Positions 47,707 to 60,453 of a stretch of 64,000 bases of DNA are shown one piece after another. Numbering within the stretch: the first letter of the stretch is position 1; every line of letters begins with the position of its first letter. The position numbers were made by a program, and so were the translations under genes. The notes under the pieces are model-generated. The model was not told the origin of the DNA and ran no database searches. It saw nothing but the letters and a program-made list of their open reading frames with translations. The stretch covers positions 875,528 through 939,527 of the forward strand of contig FJOG01000021.1 in assembly GCA_900073065.1 (NCBI GenBank), given 5' to 3'. Source of the stretch: Phialocephala subalpina. Its lineage: Eukaryota > Ascomycota > Leotiomycetes > Helotiales > Mollisiaceae.

Positions 47707-48413
47707 GAGTGGGAGGATTGAGGGAGAGGTCGTGGGATAAAGTATTGATTGTTACCGTGCGAGGTATAATTTGCTGTCCGAATTTAAGTATTTTGTAAGA
47801 CTCCTTGACCTATCCCTTCTAGATCGTGCACGCCAGTTCTTACAGAAGTAGGCCCTTCCCAATCTCATCAAAACGCGTGAAATCGCGCTAAGAAACAAAT
47901 GAGAGACAATTCATTAAATTGCATATAAAAGACGTGTAATCGCCCTCTCCGTGATGTATCTTTCCTCACTTCATTATCGCCTCCTTTTCCCTGCAATAGA
48001 TTCGTCCGATTTCGAACTCAGCTCTACTCTAAGCACTCCGCGATGCGAGGCTCCGACTGTTGCCTAGTTAGATAGGTGCGTGCGTACGCGTAAAGTGCTG
48101 TTTTTTGGCCCCACGTCTGTAAGGTTTTTGAAAACTGGCGTGCACGACCTGGAAGGGGTGTGTGATTAAATCGTGAAATCAATATGAAGAGAAGTACTGT
48201 GACAAGTTATGGATAGACGCCTAGCTTCGTCCCCGGAAAAAGATGGAATGATAGTGCAGGAACAACGCATAACGAGAGCAAGTAGTAAAAGTTTCAGTAG
48301 TACAGCATTAAACCTTGTCCGCCATCCGAACAAGTACATATAGCAGGCAAACGTGTGCCCTGTCGTAGACCTTCCGAGTGATTATCTCAACACAAGCGCC
48401 TACCAAGCTATCT
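47707..48413. other. intergenic
   Basis: 707 bases between convergent gene ends; no gene or repeat recognised. Confidence 0.5.
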
Positions 48414-49276
48414 TCACAACTGGAAACGCTTCCTGCGAACTGGATCAGACTTGACCATCTCGAGGAAAGCAGGATAGTACTCCCGCCGCCAACTCCAGAC
48501 GACCCTCGCTTTGCTCAGGATCCAGCGCTCCACACGATTTGTACCTTCTGGTATCTCATCCTCTGTGAAATTGAACCGTCGTACCAATTCGTCGGGGTAG
48601 TTGTCGTGAAGCTCCATACTCTTCCAGTTGGGGTCGCAACTGTTTGCCAGCTGCATGAGGTCGTCCTGGCGTTCAGGTGTATTGTCGTAACCCCATGCAC
48701 CAGCAGCATAGCCGGCATGCGAGCCAATATCACGAACAATAAGAACCTTCTCTTTCAATCCAGTAAATTTGTCGGTCCAGCTCCCCAGATTTGTCCAGAT
48801 GTCGTCTTCATTCCAGTCATCATCTTCGCCCGGCCCTACACCAATCATAAACGAAACGCCGAATCTTTCCACTCGTGTGGCCTCCATAATACCAAGACCG
48901 TCAAAGAAGCGAACAAGGGCATCTTCGAAGCCACGTTCTATATAGAGTGTGTCCAGAGAAAAGTTGAATCGAACCGCTGGGTCGTGCGTCTCTGAAGCAA
49001 AGCAGAGAGGATAAAGGGGAAGTACTGCCTGTCGAGAGCCGGAACAAACGAAGAGGGCGGGAGGAAGGGTCGCTGGGGAGTAGTAGCGTATTTTGCTTGC
49101 TTCGTCTGCCGGTGCTTCCGTATCGCGAGATGCCCAGATTCTTCCCAGTATGTCCGCTTGTGCTTCAATTCAACAACTCGGGGCTCGATGGTCAGACGCC
49201 AAATAATCTGCCATATCTCAATTGGGAGCTTTGGGAATGGTGAGTCGGATCCAATGGCTCGACTGCGAAGTTGCAT
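48414..49276 (-). pseudogene. 2EXR-domain protein, one frameshift
   Basis: The ATG at 49276 opens MQLRSRAIGSDS followed by the 2EXR start FPKLPIEIWQIIWRLTIEPR VVEL. The next 2EXR blocks, PPALFVCSGSRQAV, LPLYPLCF and VRFNFSLDTLYIERGFEDAL, are in a different frame that then runs open to 48414. The switch must occur between about 49165 and 49100. No GT-AG pair there restores the phase. A one-base indel, real or a sequencing error, is the simplest reading. 2EXR proteins are widespread in fungi with unknown function. The C-terminal part contains a conserved-looking WTDKFTGLKEKVLIVRD. Confidence 0.75.
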
Positions 49277-50382
49277 CTTGGATGGTGCGGTGGAAGGAAC
49301 GCGTCGTGATCGGTGACGAAGGCTTTCGTTGGGCAACTTCTTGAGTCTGCGAAGTTGACTGAGACGAACGTTAGTATGCAATTGATAGATTGAGGATATA
49401 GTCTTGCCTTTAGATGTCCCTAGAGCGTTGTTGCAATTGATGTGGAAGGGAAGGAAGAGAAGAGGAAAGTCGCTCGAGGAGTTGAACGCGTCCGAAAAGT
49501 GGGGCCACCATGCACGCACTATGGGACTAACGTCCATCCCTCCTTTAACTATTTCTCTATAAGTATTTGGTTTGCGGTAAGAAAATACTAGAGTTGTAGT
49601 TATGTTATTAATTGTCCCGTTGATGGTGTTAAAAGCCCTTTCGGCTATTTCCCCCTACTCCACTATAATTGTTAGCCTGTCTCCAAATTTCGGGACAGTA
49701 GCACGAAGCCCCTATCAAGGAAGAATATAGTTCCAGAGTTTAAAGATACAAGGCGGAAGGAAACCTGTATGCCGGATTTATCCGGGCAAAGTGGGAGGGA
49801 GGTATATAATACGCCAAGCATCTTAATAAGCGAAGGAGGTGCTTATAATATCGTATTTATAGCTACTGTAAATTAATCGTATTACGAAGGGCCGGTTAAA
49901 AAGTATTGAGCCATGGTCCGAGCTTTCCTCTCCCAAATACTTGATTTTTGGCAGGGAAAATCACGTGCGAGGCTCAATACTTTTTAACCGGCCCTTCGTA
50001 TTGCATATTATACGAACTCACGTGAAGTGTGGCGTTAAAACTAATGTGAGGTGTACCGTTAAAGGAATTCTTGGGAGCTTACGTGCCAAGAGCGCATGCC
50101 TTGTCCTCCGACTCTGATGACTATGATCGATCTTCCGCAACAAAGAGGCTCGAACGGTTCGGACAGCCCGCCATTACCTTTTGCATTGGCTAGCCACGAT
50201 TGGCTGGATAGCGCGCTCGTACGATGATGCACAACGACGCTCTGCCGCGAGGCTGTCGTCCAGCTGAGCCGCGGAGGGAGGGGTTCGATTCAGAGAGCCA
50301 TCAAGCTATGGACAGACATCCACACCCTGCCCACGACCAACCCACTCCGCAGGAACACATCGGCAACAAGACCAGGTAACAG
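49277..50382. other. intergenic with a MITE
   Basis: 1.1 kb without genes. It holds the 114-bp MITE at 49885-49998 and, at 50210-50275, the second copy of the dispersed stretch seen near 28000. Confidence 0.55.
49885..49998. mobile_element. 114-bp MITE with perfect 28-bp inverted repeats
   Basis: 49885-49912 (CGAAGGGCCGG... ...TATTGAGCC) is the exact reverse complement of 49971-49998. TA lies directly outside each end (49883-49884 and 49999-50000). TA flanks, tiny size and no coding capacity fit a Tc1/mariner-type MITE. The internal 58 bases include a CACGTG core. No relative was seen elsewhere in the window. Confidence 0.8.
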
Positions 50383-53300
50383 CTAGATAGGAATCAGGCT
50401 TGTCGGCAGAAGTCGGTTCCGGGCCTCATCCGGTATTGTCAGACCATTCAGTTCGATCCCTCTGACAATCATGGACACAAAGAAGTAACAATTCCCGAGC
50501 TCCGCCAGCCCAAGATTCGCAATCTTCGAAGGGTCAGCACCCTGCTCTCCCAGACTCGCGGTGGCGGCTTGGCCCACCGATTTGGTCCGCAGTAAGTCCG
50601 CAACAGCCTTCTTCTTCGGGTGCTCTAGTAGCTCGACAACTTGCGCCAGGGTGAGGTAGTACCAGTTGTCGTGGTCGAAGAGCTTCGGGATGTGTACCTC
50701 CATTTTAGGGTGGGCGTAGATGCCCGGCCCGACACGCCAGACCGGCAGCGGCTTCAGCTTGTGCCTAGGTAGGTACCGGCCTACGAAGCAGATGGTGGGA
50801 TCTGCGCCGTGCGAGAGATAGAGCTCCAGCATCTCGGGCAGGACGTCGAGCAAGTCGCCTCTGCGGATGATCCCCGCCAGACTGAGGAGCGTAGCCGTCC
50901 ACGGTGTCCAGTGCAATCCTTTCCAGGCGGGAATGTCGCATCTCAACTTGAGGTTTGGAGGGGCTCCCTGTTCAAAGAGGGTTCTCGCCAACATGAGAGG
51001 CTCAGTCGCCCCCTTTCGGAGCTTTCGAGCGTTATTACTTTTTGTCGGTCTGATGTCGTCCATTTGATAGCCCGGGTCGCCTTCAGAATCGGGATAGACG
51101 TCGACTGGGGACTGGGGGTAGAGGAGTGCGCCAATCCCGCCGTGGTTGCGGGCTGCATCAGACCTCACCAGGTACTTTATGCCACCCGTCCGAGGAAGCA
51201 GCGTGTTAAATTCGCCTGAACGAGAATACGCCACCCGCACGCCTGCACCGCCTAGGGATGCCGACAATAAAAGGTTGGAACCCGCGTTTAATCCGAGCAT
51301 AAATGGATTCTGAGTTGTCAGGCGGAGTACGAATTCGTTGTGCCTGTAGAATGCGGCGGCGCTTATGAAACTCATTCCAAAGGACAATGGGTTTGCTGGT
51401 CCGGGTGTAATACAGCGGACTTTCCTCTCTACGTTTTGGTTGTGTAGATCCTCCCGGAGTGCTAGAATGGTGCAGTACCGCTTGGTACTTGAGACTTCTT
51501 GGGCCCCCGTGAAAGCATTCAGGGTGATGACCCCCAGAAGGAGTTCTAGCTCTTCTGCTGAAGTGGTTTCAGAGTCGTAAAACTCATCGATGAGTGAGTC
51601 CACCAGTCCAGACGAGCCTACCAGGGATGGAACCATCCTCAGCAGCACAACACTGACATACCGGTAAAGACCTGCAAGTTTGGGTGGACCCCATCCCGCC
51701 GTTTTGTATAGCTTGTCAACCACATGATCCTGGACCAGAAAATCGCGTAGATCTCGATGTACGAACTCAATATATCGGTGAAGAGGTAGAGGTTTCTTCT
51801 TAGTAGGGCTGTCGAGTACGTCAACAAAGTCTTCGCACCTCCCTTTGAGCCGGGATTCGGTGGTGTGGATGCGCTGTTCAATCTGGCCGGGAGAGTACCG
51901 CTCGCCAGGTGGACGGGTGGTCAGTTCGTCCATCGCGATTATTCCATCTAATACGTCGTCCATCACTGAGAAATATACCACGTACTGGTGGCACCTTTTC
52001 TGGAGAGTCGGGTCAGACAAGCAAAGCAGCGTGATTGCTACTCGTACACGATCCGGTCGAGCGAGAAGCTTGTCCAGCATGTTCTGGAACATATCGGACA
52101 CGTCTTCCGGCATGGATTGTATAATTTCCGCTAGTTGGGAGACTGAATATTGGTTTCCAATGCCTCGTAAGAGATGACGTATAGCCAGTCGCAGCCAAAG
52201 GAAAACGCCGTTAGATTTCTCGACGGCAGATTTAATGAGCAACATATAGTCGTGATCGCCGGGGGAAAACCTGGAGAGTCGTTCGTCACTTTCGAATTCG
52301 CTCTTAGCAGCCTGAAGCATGTCTTGATAGGTGTGCGCCTGAAGACGAAGGCACGCCTCTGGTCCCGTAGTGAACGAATTCTCGAAGTCACTGTAGGGTC
52401 GGCTAGACACGCATATCTTGACGCCAGGAGAAGAGGCCCATTCCTTGAGAATCTTAGCGAGCTTCCAATGATCGCCTTCGAATTCGTCGAGCCCGTCGAT
52501 GAAGAAGCAAACGCGGTGGCCGGATAAGTCGCACATTGCATTTGTAAGTTTGAGCAATGCCTCCTCAAGCTCGCCAATGGAGAATTCCATATCCGACATC
52601 GAGGCCATGAGATGATCCGGGCTGTGGTTCCACATGCGAGGGAAGACGGTGGGCATCAGCTCCGGACACGCCTTGAGAGTCTCCCAAAGCAGGCCCCGGT
52701 AGAGCCCTTCGATGGATCGTTGCATACTCAAACCGGAGCTCCAGAAAAAGAACGAGGCAAAAACCAGCTGCTTTCCAGCCGTCCAGGTTTTCAGGACTTC
52801 AGCTGTTCGCTTCTCTCGGGTAACGAACTTCATCATTGTAGATTTGCCGGACCCAGGCTTGCCGGACAGATAGAATATCCCGGAGCCAGACTCCAGCCAG
52901 CTCAGGAACCTCGCCCGTGTCTCTGTCTTCAGCTCGGATTCCTGGCCACTTTCGCTGAAGGACTTGACAGTCTGTACCGCGAGCTTGTTCAGCATCCTTA
53001 ATGCGCCACTAATGTCGTCTTTGTCCAATGAGGCAACATCGAGGTCTAGGCTGGAACTCCGCGAGTGGTCGGCTTCAGGAGGATACAGCAGCCATCGGTA
53101 GGTTCCGGCAAGTGCAGGTTCAATAGCATTTTCTCGCCGCTGCATGCCGGGAAACTTCAGCTTCCCAAGTATCCAGTCTTCCTTCTCGATTTTGGTCCTA
53201 GTCGAGGAAATGTTGGAGATGAGCTCCGACAGCTTCGTTGTGGCATCCTCCTGATCTTGTAACTTGTCAGAGACGTCTTGATTGCACTGTTCAATGACCC

Positions 53301-53898
53301 TGGTGAAAGTGAGCAGCTCGTTTCTCAGGGCCTCCAGCTGTTCTCTTGATTTGTTCGCTGCTTCCTCATCCATCCGTGCGCATTCTTTGAGACGCAGGAA
53401 CGTGGATGACTGCTCTTGGCTATTTCTGTTAGCACATTACGCGGTAAGGTCTACGAGTCAAATGAATGCTCACCTCATCATAAAGATAATCCGAGTTAAT
53501 ATTTGCTGCCGGTAACGGTCTAGCCGTTTTTCCAATGATTCCAACTCGCCCCTTTCTCTCAGGGCTCGCCAGGCGATGCGAAAACCCTCTCGTTTTGATC
53601 CTGGATTCTTGGCCTGGAGATTCTTTAAATCTTTCACGAGGTCGTCCGATAGTTCCTGGCACTTGTCTGCGAGCGACGTCACAGCAAGGTCGTCAGCTGT
53701 CGTTGACCGTACTGGACTGGCGAGAAGACTGCCCGCGGCAGCTCGGAAGTCCTCATATACGGCAATTGCATCTCTGTTGCTGGCCGTGATGCCGTTCGCA
53801 GAGCGGCAGACTTGGTGTGCTTCGGATAAGAGCTTCCCAGCACTCTCGATGAACTGGAGCACGGTTCCTGAAAGCGCTAGCGCACTTAAGGGCTCCAT
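50383..53898 (-). CDS. NACHT STAND (NLR-like) protein
   Basis: A 1,155-residue signalling NTPase in two exons (53474-53898, 50383-53425) joined in phase over a 48-nt intron. The N-terminus, MEPLSALALSGTVLQFIESAGKL, followed by charged helices and a coiled-coil region (about residues 95-230), is the HeLo-like/STAND N-terminal type common in fungal NLRs. Walker A is GKPGSGKST at residues 330-338. Walker B is FFIDGLDEF around 450-457, followed by a sensor-like ICVSSRP. The winged-helix and arm region that follows ends without WD40, ankyrin or TPR repeats. The last 400 residues are unfamiliar. Such proteins sense non-self and trigger cell death. A protein without classical repeats may use another ligand-binding domain. 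Confidence 0.87.
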
Positions 53899-56033
53899 GA
53901 TAAAGTTTGAGTTAACCCAATTAATCCAACCGTGAGCTTTTATCTGACGATGCTACGCCTGCACCGAATTTGTCCGCAAAGCGGTTGATGAGTTAGCAAG
54001 GCTGGCTGGATCAGAAATGAGTCAGTGCGACCTCGGTGAGGCTCTTCTATTTAAACATTTGACCGCGGCAGCAAGCCCCAGCACTGGCAAGGGGTCGCTC
54101 GTGGGGTTCTGACGAGCTAGCGCCAAAGAGGACACGCAAGGCAGATTTCTTGAGTTAGCCCCGCCTAAACAAAGGATTGCGAACCACCTTCATGGAAGCC
54201 TGATTTATATCAGAAGAATGATACTGGGACTGCACTAATAAGCCTTCTCGGAATTGGGCACGCGCCTTGGAACAACGTTGGAATTCCATTCTACTCCTAT
54301 GCTTTTACAAATGGATAAATTAATGCCATCGTTTTCAAGTATAGGAAGGCTGACCGCCCGCTATTTGGTTAGCGCACTTTTTAGTACTTTCGGCGAAGAA
54401 TAAACTCTAACTTACGGTTTGGCGTTATAAAAAGGCTCCGAGTCTTAGAGGGTCATCCCGCTATATGATGGGGAACATCGCTCCTTAGGGGCCTTCGTTC
54501 ACTGATTCAGGCCAGTTATTACCTAACAAAAAACCCAACTCCAAGAACATATCCCGGATAGCGCTGCACAACTACGCCTGCCAATAGGCTATGCTCTTCA
54601 GTTTTTGGATACTCCTGCTCATAACTAATCGAACATCCTCCTCCTTATGGCGTGCAAGAGCCTGGAAGAATGCAGGCTGATAGTCACGTGATATACCAGT
54701 TTTCTCATTCTCTCACTGATCTGATGTATACTACTCATCAAGATCCACACAAACGCATCTTAGATCTATAGAGCCGCTTGCTAGTTCTAAATTCGTTAGA
54801 TTCAATCAGCCAGAAACTACTCTCTTTGATTCGTGAAGCATGCACCACAAGCGGACCCCTCTCCTATAACCCAACACTAGCGTCTTCAATTGAGATATTG
54901 TTGTTATGACAACAGGTGCGCAGGCATTTGGGTGAGTACGGAATGGATCGGTGCAACAATGAGTGAGTATTTAACTGTCTGTCTAAAACTATATATGAGA
55001 GAGGAATATTTCCGGGAAATCCTTAAGGCTAGTAGATTTCTACTAGTATATTTCTATTAACCTGCGAAGGTTCAAAGCCAAGGCATGTATTGGTTCTAGA
55101 TACAAGACGTAGCACGAGGAATCAAGAAGATTAAGGATTCCTCGCGCTTTTTGAGAAATTAAACAAGATCATATGGTATCAAAACACGTGTCAAACATGT
55201 CGTCCCGTGACATAGCCCCCTCCGTAATATTTCCACCCTAATATTTCCCGGAAATTTTTTAAGCAGATGGCCAAGGCTAGCAGAAATCTACCGGTCTTAA
55301 GGTCGCTTTTTGAATTCTGTGTATTGATAATCTTGATTCGCTAACGCAGTAGATTTCCTCGCAGTGGTTTTGGTGTTTTCACTCGACACTCGCTACCGGT
55401 TTTTGGAGTTTCCTAGACTTTAAGGGCCGCGTGCGGAAAACGTACTTTCCCAGGCCTATCCCAAGGAGCTCAGTACCAGTACCAGCACTGCTAAGCTTAT
55501 CCCCAACTGAGTTACCACTGGTGCTCGCCTCTTACTTTAAGCTTATCCCAAACTGGGTTACCACTGGTGCTCGCCTCTTACCTACTCCAAGATTGTCCCA
55601 AACTAGGTCCCTCGGAGAATTGCCCTTGGCAGCGAGGGCTGGTATATTTCTATTGGTATCAGAGACCATAAGCGAGTCAGGAACGAACATAACTATTGGT
55701 GGCCACTCAGCCAAAGAACTGGGGGCTTTATCTTTCCAAGAATTGGCCTGAGCACCTAAAAATAACTTTAGTCATTGGATTTTGGATTCGGTTTTCAGCC
55801 TAGATAGCTTCAATAAATGAATCACTGTATTTGAGTTCATAGGCCTTCCCTGCGATAATCTGTACCGTGCCGTGGATTTGATCGTGCCATGCTCATTTTC
55901 TCGGTGCAGGCGCTGCCTCTAATTCCGAGCACAACCTCGACCCAACTTGTACTCCTACATAAGTGCATGCATCCTGCGAGAACTATTCACCGACATTCTT
56001 TCGCTCAGATATTCTCTCAGATCCTGTCTAAAT
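53899..56033. other. 2.1 kb gene-poor stretch
   Basis: No supported gene. It includes the NLR promoter, a possible degenerate LTR around 54905-55213 (TGTCACGGG on the minus strand at one end, weak support), and the tandem duplication at 55492-55581. Confidence 0.5.
55492..55581 (+). repeat. tandem duplication, about 45 bp x 2
   Basis: TAAGCTTATCCC(C/A)AACTG unit ending in GTGCTCGCCTCTTAC occurs twice in a row with two or three mismatches. A third, partial version (AGATTGTCCCAAACTAGG) follows. Confidence 0.75.
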
Positions 56034-56575
56034 AATGCGCCTCCTAGAATATGACAACGATGGCGAGTTTAGCTTAACTAAGGACTTCGTTAGCGGCGAG
56101 ATTCCCGAATATGCTATCCTTTCGCACACATAGGGGGCGGATACAAAAGAGTTCACATATAAAGACGTAATAAATAACACTAAGAAGGATAAGGTTAAGT
56201 ACGAGAAGATTCGGTTTTGCGGAGAATAGACTAAACGCGATAGCTTATAGTATCTCTGGGTCGATATATACTATATCGATAAATCCAATAATATCGAGCT
56301 TCAAAGAAGTATTAACTCGATATTTCGATGGTACCGTGATTTGGCCAAATGTTATATTTTTCCGGCAGATATGCCGATAGCTAATGTAAACACCACCGGC
56401 CAAGACTATTAGCTGCTGTGGGAATCGGCATTCCGAAGAAGCAGATAGTTTGAGCGAGGCTAAACCCTTCAAGAGCTTATTGCTCCGAAATTAGTCGAGT
56501 TCTTCTCTAAGGACTATAAACTTCTTAGCGACGAAAAAACGCTAAAGCGATATATCTGCGAGAGATTAAGAATTC

Positions 56576-56583
56576 CTAGTAAG
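56576..56583 (+). repeat. 8-bp target-site duplication, left copy
   Basis: CTAGTAAG, repeated exactly at 60626-60633 on the other side of the element. Eight bases is the hallmark of hAT insertion. Confidence 0.88.
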
Positions 56584-56601
56584 TAAGCTTGGCTTTAATA
56601 C
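56584..56601 (+). repeat. left terminal inverted repeat of the hAT element
   Basis: 18 bp, TAAGCTTGGCTTTAATAC, matching the right end except at positions 1 and 3 (T/C, A/G transitions). Confidence 0.85.
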
Positions 56602-57182
56602 TCGATAAGCGGTATCGATAAGAATTGATGCTAAAATCATTAAGAATCGATTTTATCGATCTAGTATCGATTCTAATTAGTCTGCCCCGCACTAAAATTA
56701 CCCCACTATAATTAAAAAGTCATCATACGACGAAAGCTTTTCCATTTTGTATTATTTTTTATTTATAAGCTATTCTTAAAGTTGCGAATATATTTAATAA
56801 ATTCAATTAGTTAAATATATCGTACGAGTAAGTATTTATATAAAAGTAAATCATAATCACGTGGAATTAAGCGGGAGGTTATTTTAACGTTTATATTTCA
56901 AGAATTCTATATACAAAAAGCTTATTATACAAATCTAATAACCGTACGAAAGAGAAAAATAATCGTACGGGAAAATAAAAGCTTCTTCCTAGTTTTACTA
57001 TTTAGCTATTTGTCTCGAATATTATCGCAAAGGTGAGAAACTATCGTCCGAGGCTCCATTAGAAGTATACACTTCCTTACTAGGGATTTATCGTATTATA
57101 TATTATATAAAGGGGGAAAGAAACCTTGTTAGTACTTAAATAAAAAGGGTATATATACTTAAGTTATAATAATAGCATTAGA

Positions 57183-57584
57183 CTACGAAGATTTAGCTTC
57201 GCCGTCGCTAGTAGGGGGCAAAGCCTTGGGTTTCTTGGGCGTATAAGGACCTTTCGGACCTCTTCCACCCCGTCTTCTATTAGGCTTATGCTTATTGTTG
57301 CTATTATTACTACTACTTTGTTTACCCTAACGGTAACGTGCACTATAATCTAGCCACTTATAGTTGCCATAATACCCACCGAATTACCCTGGGATACGAT
57401 GGCATTCGGGGAAAACTATACGGTCGAGTTTAAGTCGTACGTATTCCCGGCAAGGAGCATAACTCATATTAACCTTCGCTCTCTGGATAAGGAGCGCGTT
57501 AATATACGACGGGCGACTTGTTTTAACTTGTGCCATGGTTATGCGCGCGCTATTAATTAGCACGTTATTATTAAGCATAACCAA
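57183..57584 (-). pseudogene. DUF3716-like zinc-finger relic inside the hAT element
   Basis: On the minus strand a Lys/Arg-rich segment with RLKLDRIVFPECHRIPG is followed by a motif in which several expected Cys codons read TAT/TAC (Tyr), then KHKPNRRRGGRGPKGPYTPKK and an Asp/Glu end. This spacing recalls the fungal DUF3716 Cys motif. The Tyr positions fit TGC-to-TAC RIP changes. Stops also interrupt it. The family call rests on spacing and memory only. Confidence 0.45.
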
Positions 57585-58499
57585 GTAAGCCCACTAAATA
57601 GTATTATAGCATTATATGATATTAGTATAAATCGTACGAGAAGGATAGGGATCGTACACCTTGAGCTAACTACTAACCGGCGATTATAAGCATTTATATG
57701 CCATTATTTGGAGGCGGAGGAGGGGCGAGAGCTCTAAGCGCCTAAGGGGGAGTAGCGTAAAGGATAATCTTAAGCGCGTTAGCGATTATAAGAAAATAAT
57801 AGAGTCATACGAACTAGTTGTTATTATTAGCTATAATACTAGATTATGCTATATATGCGTTAATTGTTTATTTACCTCTAAAAAACTTCGCGATATATAC
57901 ATAAAAAGAAAACTTACTTATTAATTAAATTAATTAGATAAATAGCAAAAGTAAAAGCTTAAAAAGACTTGCGTAGAATTATTAGAGTCATACGAAGCAT
58001 AGGGAAAAATGGCGCGTATAAGAAGATCTAAGGAAAGAAAAGAAATAGTGAGGGGAAAGAGAGGCCTTTATATAGGCAAAACCCCACTATTTTCGCGCTA
58101 AAAGTATTTATACCGTTTTTATCGTTTCGTACGAAGTTTTATCGTACGAAGCTAGCCTTGTTTGGATTAATACTATATAATTACTACTTTTTCCCGCCGT
58201 ATTTTTTGTATAATTGGACGCCTTTTACGCACGCTTACAAAAAGAAAAAAAAAGAAAATATATTAACTTTCGTATAAATATAATTAGATATTATAGCTTT
58301 TATTGCTTTATACGAATTACAATTAACTATTTTTAAAGAAAGTATCTAAAATCCCATTTTTTTTCTAATATTTTAAGTATTTTCTTATTTTAATTATCTT
58401 TAGATCTATTTATCCCCTATCCCATAAGACTATATAACAAGCTCCTAAAAAGATTCTTTTTGGTTCATCGCTTATTAATGGAATAAAAAAAATATTAAT

Positions 58500-60453
58500 A
58501 GCTATAAATAAAAGCTTAAATTAACGTTATCTTTAGTTACTTTGGCATTATTACTTAAAAGCTTTAACTTTTCTAAGGTTATACGACTCTTGTAAATTAT
58601 AGTTTTTATATTTATTTTTACTTATTAGCCGAGCAACTTATTAAAGTAATAATGCGATTTAATTAAAAGTATTAAGTTCTTTTGATTCTTGAGATAAATT
58701 ATTATACGAGAAAAGTATAGCGGCGGATATAATAGCTTTATCTTAATATTTCTCCTAAAGCGTCTTTATATTTACTAAAGCTAGCTTTAATTACTTTTTT
58801 GGCTAATTAACTTTAATATACCTCGTACGACGAGTAAGATTAAGAATTAAAGTAATAATATATAATAGAAATATATTTGTTTTTATATAATACTTATTAA
58901 AAACTATATATGCCTTTTTAATCCGAAGAATAAAGTTTTTATTTTTTTGATCCTTCTTTTTCTTGAAATCTAACTATTATATAATTATTAGCTTTTTAGT
59001 TTTAAGTTAAAAGAAAAAAGAATTACTTATAAGTATATTTTGGAAGTATTTAATTAAAATATTTATTATAAAAAAGACCGAATTAATAGACGTAGAGTTT
59101 CTTTTAATGAAAAGAGTAGCCCGCGAGAAAATAACAAGAAAGTCTTTAATTATACGAAGCTTTTTCTAATCTTAAAAAGTTAAAATATTAGCCTTAAGGT
59201 TTTCTTTAAATATATTTTTTAACTATTTCTCGTTTTTAAAGAAAAATAAAAAGTATATTATATTAACTATTTTATTTTGTATGATTATCAAGTGGAATTA
59301 TCCTTTTTATAAGCTTACGAAACTCTTTTATTCGAATAAGTAATCTACGAATATAAATAAAAATATTATAATTTTAATTAAGCGGGCCTAATAATCGAAA
59401 TTTAAACTTTTTCTCTTTTTCGTTTGTTTATTACTTAGTTCGATCTTAATTATTATATAATTTAAACTCTTTTATTCCAAGTATATTTGCAAATAAAAAA
59501 GCTTATACGGCAAGGTTAATAATATAGCCTATATAACAGATACGCTAATAGTTTGCTTCCTACTCTAAATTAAACTCCTTCTCTTAATAAGCCTTTATAT
59601 ATTAGTAAAAAATATTATTCGGAGTAATATTATCGGTAATAATCGCTCTAAACTTTCGTATGATACTATAATCTTTAAGTACCGGAAAAAGGATAAAAAA
59701 TTAGTCTTTTCCACTATAACTAAATACTTTCGAAAGAGCAAAAAAAGCTTTTTATCTCTTAGAAAAATGCATAATAAAATATACGCAAATTACTAAAAAA
59801 AACCATTAATTCGAAAAAATCCAAATATCAAAAGAAATATAGATTCGTGAGAATACTAATTAAAGTTCTCGTTATATAATATCTTTATAAGTATTTTAAG
59901 CTTTACTAACTTTAATAGTAACTTAAGAGTAAATTATTATAATTATACCCTCGTATTCTCGATTAAATGCTTAGTATAAAGTATGGAATTTAAGCTATTC
60001 GATAAGAGCATAAGATAGGTTTCATACGATAATCAAACTAATTAAAGCTTCTATAATAACTATCTTATTAAGCTACGCTTTAAAAATCTCGGAATCGAAG
60101 TTATCAATCTCGCTAATTACTTAAACTTAGTAATAAAACTAATTTAATTGCCATATAACGATTACTTGATTTGAACTTAATTTCTTTTTAATTTTAATTT
60201 AGTATATTAACTCAAGATACTTCTTTATATTTGAAGAAATATCCGTATTATATGGCTCTTTATACTTATTAACTATAGAATCACTAAAATAATAAAAGCA
60301 ATAAAAAACGTTTTAATTCTTATTAGCCATTAGATTACGATAATATTACCAAACTAAAAATCTCTATTTCTTTCCTTTCGTTTAAGAAGTTTTAGTTAAA
60401 TTTACAATTACTAATCGTGTAAATAATAAATTTAGTTCGAGTAAAAAAGACAT
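58500..60453 (-). pseudogene. hAT transposase relic
   Basis: From the ATG at 60451-60453 the frame gives a basic N-terminus, then a segment like FLVW.YYRN...NVFYCFYY.SDSIVNKYKEPY, which fits a BED-type zinc finger with Cys/Gln/Trp codons changed. Further on, only short phrases survive between TAA/TAG stops. The 3' limit is uncertain. Confidence 0.5.

Noticed and set aside
50278..50300. GGTTCGATTC, like a tRNA T-arm
   Set aside because: No acceptor stem, D-arm or anticodon arm could be paired around it.
54905..55213. Possible solo LTR with TGTCACGGG at one end and a TG...CA outline
   Set aside because: No flanking 5-bp duplication and no second copy in the window, so it is mentioned only as a weak possibility.
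55431..55751. 106-codon open frame
   Set aside because: It runs through the tandem duplication and has no protein-like features.
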